DNA of 9,963 bases from the NCBI GenBank assembly GCA_045649645.1, contig JAZRQH010000159.1, positions 1-9,963 on the forward strand, given 5' to 3'. Positions within the stretch are counted from its first letter, which is position 1. Each line of letters starts with the position of its first letter. This DNA comes from RGIG7300 sp045649645. GTDB lineage: Bacteria > Bacillota > Clostridia > Oscillospirales > CAG-272. Position numbers and translations under genes: made by a program. Below, piece after piece: positions 4,830 through 9,963 of the stretch. Below the pieces are notes generated by a model. The model saw only the letters and a program-made list of their open reading frames with translations, searched no databases and had not been told where the DNA came from.

Positions 4830-7757
4830 ATGAAAAAGATCTTATCATTTTTACTTGTATCGGCAATGCTGTTGTCAGCATTTTGCTTTATGCCTTCCGC
4901 AGCCGAGATAGGTAGTGCTGAAGTTGTTCAGCCTGTTGTTGCTGCTGCAAAGGGACACGGTACAGATGTTCTTATCACAGCGGGCAAGACTCCCGAGAGC
5001 GTACATCTTACCTGGACATCTTCATCTGATGCGCAGGAGTACCTTCAGTACACCGAGACCGCAAAGCTTGTAAACGGAGCTATGCCCTCGGATGCAATAA
5101 CTCTTGAGGCGACAAAGGATGCAGGTACAAACGTTAAATATACCGGACGTGCTTTGATGACAGGTCTTAAATCAAGCACCTCCTACAGCTACCGTGTAGG
5201 AAGCGATGCTACAGGTTGGTCTCCTGTATATAACTATGACGTTTCAGACAAGACCGACGGAGCGTTTTCCTTCCTTCTTGCGGGTGACCCTCAGATAGGA
5301 GCAGGCGGTACCTCCTCTGATACCGTGGCTTGGAACACCACCCTTGCAAACGTTGAGGATTGGTTTGGCGACGATATAGACTTCCTTATGAGTGCAGGCG
5401 ACCAGGTCAATAAGAACTCCACCGTTGCCCAGCACGAGGGCTTTGCAGATCCCGAGTGGCTTCGCTCCAACATGCTCGTTACCACCAGCGGTAACCATGA
5501 TAACGGCGCCGGCTACAGCGAGCATTATACATATACCGATGTCGATAGCGCAAGTAAAGCCAGCGGCGGTAAATATGCAGGAGACTACTGGATAGAATAC
5601 GAGGGATGTCTCATTATGTCCCTTAACCTTAACAAGGACAGCGTTACCACCCATTCCGCTTTTGTAAGAGATGCTGTTGCGGAATATAAGGCTATTTACG
5701 GCGAGCCTACCTGGACTATAGTTACCTTCCATCAGAGTATATATTCTGCAGGCGTGCGTGCCAAGGATTCCGGTAATATCGACAAGCGTGAGCGCCTCGC
5801 CCCTGTTTTCTCCGAGGTAGGCGTTGATGCGGTGCTTTCAGGTCACGACCACGTTTATACCAGAGCTTATATGATAAACGGTAATACCGTGATCGATGAT
5901 GTCGGCAGATATACAAACGCTATGGGTGACCACTACGGCGCATACGATGATCCGGCAGAGGGTGACGTTTTCTACCTCACAGCTAACTCCTCCACAGGCA
6001 GTAAGTATTATGAGCTCTATTCATCACAGATGCCCTTTGCCTATGCTACAAGCGAGGAGAATATTCCTACCATAACCAAGGTTGACGTAACCGAAAGCTC
6101 TATGACCTACACCACCTACTACGTAGGTGCGGATAATACCATGGGCGATATGATGGACTTCTTTGCAATCCACCGTACGGTAGCAGAGGATACCACACCG
6201 CCCACACTCAACGTTCCGGCAGAGACATACTTTACCTCTGTGGATGAGATCGATCTCACCTACGGTGTCACTGCATACGACAACGTAGATATGGAGCTTA
6301 CCGAGGATATAAAGATAAGCGGTACAGCGGACATGAGAGGTGTTACCACCGTTACCTATACCGTTACCGATAAGGCGGGTAATACCACCACCAAGGAAAG
6401 AAAGCTCATTCCCGTAGTGGAATCCACCGTTATCACAGAGAGTGATACTGTATGGAGCTATTGGGATAACATTGACGTCCCCGCAGGGGATTGGAAGGCT
6501 GCAGACTATGACGACAGCAGCTGGAAGAGTGCTACAGGCTCCTTTGGTGCAAAGAAGGGAGCTATCGCAGCTGTAGGTAGCTATACTCCCAAGAACCTTC
6601 TGCAGCAGTATTATCCCAAAGGCCACAGCGATTCAGGGGACAATATACCTAACTATTTCTTCCGTGCAACCTTTGACCTCGATTATCCGGATACCGTTTC
6701 AAGACTCTACGGCAAGCTGAATTTTGACGACGGCATCAACGTATATATCAACGGTGTTCTTGCGGCAAGCTTCAATACCGACAATATCGGTGAGGGTCTT
6801 GGCTATAACGGCAAAAATTCCTCCAACGCCGAGGAGGGATATATAGATATAACCGATACGGCATTGATTGAGTCCTTTAACCTCAAGAAAACAGGTAACG
6901 TCATAGCAGTACAGCTCTATCAGAGCGACCTTGATTCTTCCGATATTTTCTTCCGTCTCGAAAGTCTTAGCATTATCTCCACCGCGGCTCAGCCCTTCCT
7001 TACAAGCGAGGGTGTACAGCTCACCATGCACAATCTCCGTGATATAAAGGACATATTTATTGCCGAGGGTGACTACGACACCTACCGTGAGGTTAAGAAT
7101 AATATGCTTATCTCCATAGGTGCGGCAAAGCTCGGTACTGCAACCGAATATACCTATGTGGTAAAGAACCATGCAGTTCATACGGTATATATCAGATACA
7201 ACGACGGAAGCTGTGAGGTTCTCAAGACCGCAACCACGGGCATTGAGCCTGAGTTTGAGGTCAACGGACTACAGCTTACCGTAAAGAATCTTGAGAACGT
7301 CAAGGTCATCCGTACCGCCTACGGAGATCACGATACCGTAGGTAAGCTTAAAAAAGCGGTGGGACACCGCGGCTTTACCGCAAAGGCAAGTATCAAGGGT
7401 GCAGACGAGTACCTCATACAGTACCGTGACAACGGCACCGTTACCGTTGCAGTAGTCTATAACGACGGCTATGAAGCGTTCTATACCTACGAGGTGCAGA
7501 AGAAAGAACCTACCGTAGAGCAGAATGGCAACACCGTAGTATTCGGCAATCTTGACGGACTTTATAATATCCGCTATGCCAAGGGCGAGTATAAGACCGC
7601 AGCACAGATCAAGGCGGCAAGCGGCTCGGTAGCTATCAAGCCCTCAAAGATAGACGAAAACGGCAATGTCACAGTTAAGCTGAATGCAGGTATATATACT
7701 TTCTGTGTTCAGTATGATGATGAAAGCTTCAACTACTATACCATAACAGTTGAGTAA
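4830..7757 (+). CDS. Large secreted metallophosphoesterase with Ig-like, sugar-binding-like and triple C-terminal repeat domains
   Basis: The 975-residue product has a signal peptide (MKKILSFLLV to about PSAA, residues 1-25) and GGAGG 6 nt before ATG. Residues ~42-140 resemble the fibronectin-III-like domain that precedes purple-acid-phosphatase-type catalytic domains. Residues ~145-450 carry the calcineurin-like metal motifs in order: GD153PQ, GD191, GNH223D, H301 (FHQS) and GH339DH341. These bind two metal ions and hydrolyse phosphate esters. The Tyr that gives purple acid phosphatases their colour (GDxxY) is Asn194 here, so a classical purple enzyme is unlikely. Residues ~455-530 look like a bacterial Ig-like domain (TPPTLNVP, TVTDKAGNTT). 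Residues ~538-715 resemble a jelly-roll binding domain (W-x-YWD, PAGDWK, DDSSW). Residues ~723-975 are three copies of one repeat. No LPxTG, SLH or membrane anchor is visible, so release or non-covalent retention is likely. Substrate is unknown. Confidence 0.87.
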   Translation: MKKILSFLLVSAMLLSAFCFMPSAAEIGSAEVVQPVVAAAKGHGTDVLITAGKTPESVHLTWTSSSDAQEYLQYTETAKLVNGAMPSDAITLEATKDAGTNVKYTGRALMTGLKSSTSYSYRVGSDATGWSPVYNYDVSDKTDGAFSFLLAGDPQIGAGGTSSDTVAWNTTLANVEDWFGDDIDFLMSAGDQVNKNSTVAQHEGFADPEWLRSNMLVTTSGNHDNGAGYSEHYTYTDVDSASKASGGKYAGDYWIEYEGCLIMSLNLNKDSVTTHSAFVRDAVAEYKAIYGEPTWTIVTFHQSIYSAGVRAKDSGNIDKRERLAPVFSEVGVDAVLSGHDHVYTRAYMINGNTVIDDVGRYTNAMGDHYGAYDDPAEGDVFYLTANSSTGSKYYELYSSQMPFAYATSEENIPTITKVDVTESSMTYTTYYVGADNTMGDMMDFFAIHRTVAEDTTPPTLNVPAETYFTSVDEIDLTYGVTAYDNVDMELTEDIKISGTADMRGVTTVTYTVTDKAGNTTTKERKLIPVVESTVITESDTVWSYWDNIDVPAGDWKAADYDDSSWKSATGSFGAKKGAIAAVGSYTPKNLLQQYYPKGHSDSGDNIPNYFFRATFDLDYPDTVSRLYGKLNFDDGINVYINGVLAASFNTDNIGEGLGYNGKNSSNAEEGYIDITDTALIESFNLKKTGNVIAVQLYQSDLDSSDIFFRLESLSIISTAAQPFLTSEGVQLTMHNLRDIKDIFIAEGDYDTYREVKNNMLISIGAAKLGTATEYTYVVKNHAVHTVYIRYNDGSCEVLKTATTGIEPEFEVNGLQLTVKNLENVKVIRTAYGDHDTVGKLKKAVGHRGFTAKASIKGADEYLIQYRDNGTVTVAVVYNDGYEAFYTYEVQKKEPTVEQNGNTVVFGNLDGLYNIRYAKGEYKTAAQIKAASGSVAIKPSKIDENGNVTVKLNAGIYTFCVQYDDESFNYYTITVE
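6996..7754 (+). repeat. Three tandem ~80-residue C-terminal protein repeats in the phosphoesterase
   Basis: The three units cover residues ~723-800, ~808-889 and ~894-975. They share a pattern G-x-x-[LV]-x-x-x-N-L, then [IVL]-x-x-I-x-x-A-x-G-[DE]-[YH]-x-T about 12-20 residues later, and end in a strand with V-x-Y-[ND]-[DG]. Identity at DNA level is low, so the duplication is old. This looks like a small beta-sandwich wall- or sugar-binding module, but I do not recognise the family. Confidence 0.7.
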
Positions 7758-7829
7758 TATATCGGGCATTGTATAAAAAGCAATAACATATCTCACACTC
7801 GATTAATGGGTGCAGGGGCGTGCTCCTGC
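7758..7829. other. Intergenic spacer between the phosphoesterase stop and the paralogue remnant
   Basis: These 72 bases hold no gene. The only structure seen is a small 7-bp hairpin, 7812-7818 with 7823-7829 (one G-U pair, 4-nt loop), that ends exactly where the paralogue similarity starts at 7830. It lacks a T-run, so it is not a standard terminator. It may mark the edge of a short palindromic intergenic element. Confidence 0.4.
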
Positions 7830-7886
7830 TTCTGCGTTCAGTATGATGATGAGAGCTTTAACTATTATAAGATCACAGTAGAATAA
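7830..7886 (+). pseudogene. 3' remnant of a paralogue of the phosphoesterase gene (last 18 codons plus stop)
   Basis: In one frame this reads FCVQYDDESFNYYKITVE and TAA, matching the last 18 residues of the preceding gene (7701-7757) except Thr to Lys. Over 57 bp there are nine base differences: seven are silent, and two lie in the single changed codon. There is no start codon, signal or ribosome-binding site in frame for a functional gene, and the similarity stops abruptly at 7830. It is best read as the tail of a tandem paralogue whose body was deleted. The terminator that follows probably belonged to that lost gene and now serves the upstream one. Confidence 0.75.
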
Positions 7887-7890
7887 ATTT

Positions 7891-7920
7891 AAAATCCGCA
7901 GAATTTTCTGCGGATTTTTA
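7891..7920 (+). terminator. Rho-independent terminator
   Basis: An 11-bp stem, 7891-7901 with 7908-7918, is GC-rich in the middle (TCCGCAG/CTGCGGA) and has a 6-nt loop. The 3' arm ends in TTTTT. It sits 4 nt after the stop of the paralogue remnant and 133 nt after the phosphoesterase stop, separating both from ddh. Confidence 0.85.
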
Positions 7921-7950
7921 TTGACAAGATTTATGGGTATGTAATATAAT
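7921..7950 (+). promoter_or_regulatory. SigA-type promoter for ddh
   Basis: A perfect TTGACA (7921-7926) and a perfect TATAAT (7945-7950) are separated by 18 bp, starting immediately after the preceding terminator. The ribosome-binding site AAAGGA (7968-7973) is 8 nt before the ATG at 7982. Confidence 0.8.
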
Positions 7951-7959
7951 AATTACATA
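7938..7959. promoter_or_regulatory. Palindrome over the ddh -10 box, candidate operator
   Basis: TATGTAAT (7938-7945) and its exact reverse complement ATTACATA (7952-7959) flank a 6-nt centre. The dyad covers the -10 hexamer, so a dimeric repressor bound here would block polymerase. The sequence is AT-rich, so chance symmetry is possible, and no regulator gene is nearby. Confidence 0.4.
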
Positions 7960-7981
7960 TTTTTGAAAAAGGATTGATACT

Positions 7982-8965
7982 ATGAAGATAAGAGTAGCAA
8001 TAGCAGGATACGGTAACCTCGGCCGCGGTGTTGAGGCGGCAGTTACAAAGGCAGAGGATATGGAGCTTGTAGCTCTCTTTACCCGCCGTGCGCCCGAATC
8101 TATTAAGACCCGTACAGGTGTACCTGTATATCATATGGACGAGGCAGAAGCACACAAGGATGAGATAGACGTTCTTGTACTCTGCGGCGGTAGTGCAAAC
8201 GACCTGCCTACCCAGACCCCCGCTATGGCAAAATACTTCAACGTTATAGATAGCTTTGATACCCACGCCCGTATCCCCGAGCATTTTGCAAACGTGGATG
8301 CGGTATGCCGTGAGAACGGTACTGTAGGCATTATCTCCGTAGGCTGGGACCCCGGTATGTTCTCCCTCAACCGTCTTATGGGTCAGGCTATACTTCCCAC
8401 AGGCCACGACTATACCTTCTGGGGCAAGGGTGTCAGCCAGGGACACAGCGACGCTATCCGCCGTATCGACGGTGTTGTTGTCGCGCGCCAGTATACTATC
8501 CCCGTAGAGGATGCTCTCACAGCCGTTCGTAACGGTGAGAACCCCGAGCTTACCACAAGACAGAAGCATACCCGTGAGTGCTTTGTTGTGGCAGAGGATG
8601 GCGCAGACAAGGCTGCAATCGAGCGCTCTATCGTAACCATGCCCAACTATTTTGCAGATTACGATACCACCGTGCATTTTATCACCAAAGAGGAGCTTGA
8701 CCGCGACCACGCAGGTATTCCTCACGGCGGCAGAGTATTCCGTACAGGTGTGACCGGCTTTGAGGGTGAGAACAAGCACGTTATCGAGTACAGCTTAAAG
8801 CTTGACTCCAATCCCGAGTTTACCTCAAGCGTGCTAACCGCTTATGCAAGAGCCGCATACAGAATGGCTACGAATAAGGACTGCGGCTGCAAGACAGTCT
8901 TTGACGTCGCGCCCGCACTTATCCATCCCGCTTCCGCAGCAGAACTGCGCAAAAATTTACTATGA
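7982..8965 (+). CDS. ddh: meso-diaminopimelate D-dehydrogenase
   Basis: The 327-residue length matches the family (~320-330). This cytoplasmic enzyme makes meso-diaminopimelate in a single NADPH-dependent reductive amination of tetrahydrodipicolinate, bypassing the succinylase/acetylase routes. Its product feeds lysine and peptidoglycan synthesis. An N-terminal Rossmann motif GYGNLGRG (9-16) binds NADPH. Family-typical segments follow: CGGSANDLPTQTP (68-80), VIDSFDTHARIPEHF (88-102), SVGWDPGMFSLNRL (119-132), FWGKGVSQGHSDAIRRIDGV (146-165), IPHGGRV (246-252) and DSNPEFT (275-281), the last contributing to substrate contacts in known structures. It is monocistronic, between two terminators and with its own promoter, so it is not in a lysine operon here. 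Arg codons are CGT, CGC and AGA with no AGG or CGG. Confidence is high. Confidence 0.95.
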   Translation: MKIRVAIAGYGNLGRGVEAAVTKAEDMELVALFTRRAPESIKTRTGVPVYHMDEAEAHKDEIDVLVLCGGSANDLPTQTPAMAKYFNVIDSFDTHARIPEHFANVDAVCRENGTVGIISVGWDPGMFSLNRLMGQAILPTGHDYTFWGKGVSQGHSDAIRRIDGVVVARQYTIPVEDALTAVRNGENPELTTRQKHTRECFVVAEDGADKAAIERSIVTMPNYFADYDTTVHFITKEELDRDHAGIPHGGRVFRTGVTGFEGENKHVIEYSLKLDSNPEFTSSVLTAYARAAYRMATNKDCGCKTVFDVAPALIHPASAAELRKNLL

Positions 8966-8966
8966 T

Positions 8967-8991
8967 AAGACAGGCATCAGCCTGTCTTTTT
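8967..8991 (+). terminator. Rho-independent terminator after ddh
   Basis: A 9-bp stem (AAGACAGGC 8967-8975 with 8980-8988) and ATCA loop run into TTTTT (8987-8991), one base after the ddh stop. Confidence 0.9.
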
Positions 8992-9031
8992 GTATAAAAC
9001 AAAAAAATTAAAAAACACTAATAAAAAATTA

Positions 9032-9060
9032 TTGAAAAATTGAAAAGCATATGATATAAT
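9032..9060 (+). promoter_or_regulatory. SigA-type promoter with extended -10 for guaA
   Basis: TTGAAA (9032-9037), a 17-bp spacer and TATAAT (9055-9060) preceded by TG at 9052-9053 give a strong extended -10 promoter in an AT-rich stretch. The expected leader is only about 36 nt, too short for a purine riboswitch. The Shine-Dalgarno AAGGAGG (9090-9096) is 7 nt before the ATG. Confidence 0.75.
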
Positions 9061-9103
9061 TTTTCTGTTAAAAAGGTTTATCATACGCCAAGGAGGATTG
9101 AAA

Positions 9104-9963
9104 ATGGATACAAACGTTAGACCCGAATCAATGCAGAGAATCACAACCAAAGAATTAGCAGACGCGTTTATCGAAGAGCAGGTAAAGGCAGTCAGAGAGC
9201 AGGTAGGCGACAAGAAGGTACTTCTTGCACTGTCCGGCGGTGTTGACTCCTCTGTTGTAGCGGCACTTCTTATCAAGGCTATAGGCAGACAGCTTGTTTG
9301 CGTACACGTTAACCACGGCCTTATGCGTAAAAACGAGTCTGAGGACGTAGTAAGAATCTTTGGCGAAGAGCTTGATGCTAACCTTATTTACGTAGATGCT
9401 ACAGATCGCTTCCTCGATCTTCTTGCAGGTGTTGCAGAGCCCGAGAAGAAGCGTAAGATCATAGGCGCTGAGTTTATCAACGTATTTGCTGACGAGGCAA
9501 GAAAGTTAAGCAACGATGGTGTTGAGTTCCTCGCACAGGGTACAATTTATCCCGACATCCTCGAGTCTATCAAGCAGGCAGAGGGCAAGCAGGCAGTTAA
9601 GTCCCACCACAACGTTGGCGGACTTCCCGAGGACCTCCAGTTCGAGCTTTGCGAGCCTGTAAAGCTTCTCTTCAAGGATGAGGTAAGAGTTGTTGGTGAG
9701 GCTCTTGGCCTTCCCCACGCTATGGTATACCGTCAGCCCTTCCCCGGCCCAGGGCTTGGTGTAAGATGTCTCGGTGCTATCACCCGTGACAGACTTAATG
9801 CACTTCGTGAGGCAGATGCAATCCTGCGCGAGGAGTTCGACAAGAACGGCCTTGCAGAGAAGGTATGGCAGTACTTCATCGCAGTTCCCGATATCAAGTC
9901 TGTAGGCGTTCGTAACGAGAGCCGTTACGAGGGCTGGCCTGCGATCATCCGCGCCGTAAATAC
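9104..9963 (+). CDS. guaA: GMP synthase ATP-pyrophosphatase subunit/domain, no N-terminal glutaminase; 3' truncated by the window
   Basis: ATG at 9104 with a perfect AAGGAGG opens 286 codons that run off the end. The product adenylates XMP and aminates it to GMP in purine synthesis. The PP-loop SGGVDSS (44-50) binds ATP pyrophosphate. Further GuaA hallmarks are VHVNHGLMRKNE (67-78), EKKRKIIGAEF (114-124), QGTIYPDILES (145-155), KSHHNVGGLP (166-175) and RQPFPGPGLGVR (210-221). Common bacterial GuaA (~510-525 residues) begins with a class I glutamine amidotransferase domain. Here only about 25 residues precede the ATPase domain, and the upstream 138 bases are noncoding with a promoter, so the amidotransferase must be a separate gene elsewhere or lost. 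Split GMP synthetases are the rule in archaea. The downstream dimerisation segment (RYEGWPAIIRAVN) differs from Bacillus GuaA. Assignment is secure, and subunit organisation is inferred. Confidence 0.9.
   Translation, partial: MDTNVRPESMQRITTKELADAFIEEQVKAVREQVGDKKVLLALSGGVDSSVVAALLIKAIGRQLVCVHVNHGLMRKNESEDVVRIFGEELDANLIYVDATDRFLDLLAGVAEPEKKRKIIGAEFINVFADEARKLSNDGVEFLAQGTIYPDILESIKQAEGKQAVKSHHNVGGLPEDLQFELCEPVKLLFKDEVRVVGEALGLPHAMVYRQPFPGPGLGVRCLGAITRDRLNALREADAILREEFDKNGLAEKVWQYFIAVPDIKSVGVRNESRYEGWPAIIRAVN

Noticed and set aside
4830..7757. Calling the phosphoesterase a purple acid phosphatase
   Set aside because: The domain layout is similar, but the metal-ligand Tyr of GDxxY is Asn194. 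A general metallophosphoesterase call is safer.
7812..7829. Small hairpin as a terminator of the phosphoesterase gene
   Set aside because: It has only 7 bp including a G-U pair and no T-run. The strong terminator is at 7891-7920.
7931..8779. 282-codon open frame on the - strand opposite ddh
   Set aside because: The + strand encodes an unmistakable Ddh. The antisense product is Cys/Tyr/Val-rich with no recognisable domain, and the frame covers the ddh promoter.
9061..9103. Purine riboswitch upstream of guaA
   Set aside because: The leader after the promoter is only about 36 nt and has no aptamer-like three-way junction.
1..9963. CRISPR array, tRNA, rRNA, transposase or phage genes
   Set aside because: No regularly spaced direct repeats, tRNA or rRNA motifs, terminal inverted repeats with a transposase, or phage protein motifs were seen.

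Overview
The window looks like part of the chromosome, or a metagenomic contig, of a spore-forming anaerobic clostridium, plausibly Oscillospirales/Ruminococcaceae. This placement is inferred from four things: a SigG-type sporulation sigma factor, a glycyl radical enzyme (oxygen-sensitive family), SLH-anchored and other Gram-positive surface proteins, and meso-diaminopimelate dehydrogenase. All real genes are on the + strand. Ribosome-binding sites are strong (AAGGAG type), and promoters and terminators are clear.

Layout: (1) 1-119 is the 3' end of hisF, followed by a terminator. (2) 171-220 is a long imperfect hairpin that buries the next ribosome-binding site. (3) 222-2267 is one uninterrupted reading frame made of two unrelated proteins. 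Its first ~206 residues are sporulation sigma factor SigG cut off before region 4. The remaining ~473 are the C-terminal part of a glycyl radical enzyme, with catalytic Cys and radical Gly but no N-terminal ~300 residues. The two parts use arginine codons very differently. (4) 2301-4739 is a secreted GH18 glycosidase with three SLH wall-anchor repeats. (5) 4830-7757 is a large secreted metallophosphoesterase ending in three copies of an ~80-residue repeat, with its own consensus promoter. (6) 7758-7920 holds a leftover 3' fragment of a paralogue of that gene, then a strong terminator. (7) 7982-8965 is ddh, with a promoter and a palindrome over the -10 box. (8) 9104-9963 is the ATP-pyrophosphatase part of GMP synthase without the usual glutaminase domain, running off the window.

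The genes do not form one pathway. hisF, ddh and guaA are housekeeping biosynthesis. The GH18 and phosphoesterase proteins are exported and probably act on polysaccharide and phosphate esters at or outside the cell surface. The strongest second-look items are the sigG/glycyl-radical chimera (a real deletion fusion or an assembly join), the hairpin over the sigG ribosome-binding site, the synonymous-drift paralogue remnant at 7830-7886, and the stand-alone GuaA ATPase. I found no convincing evidence of a wholly new multi-gene system.
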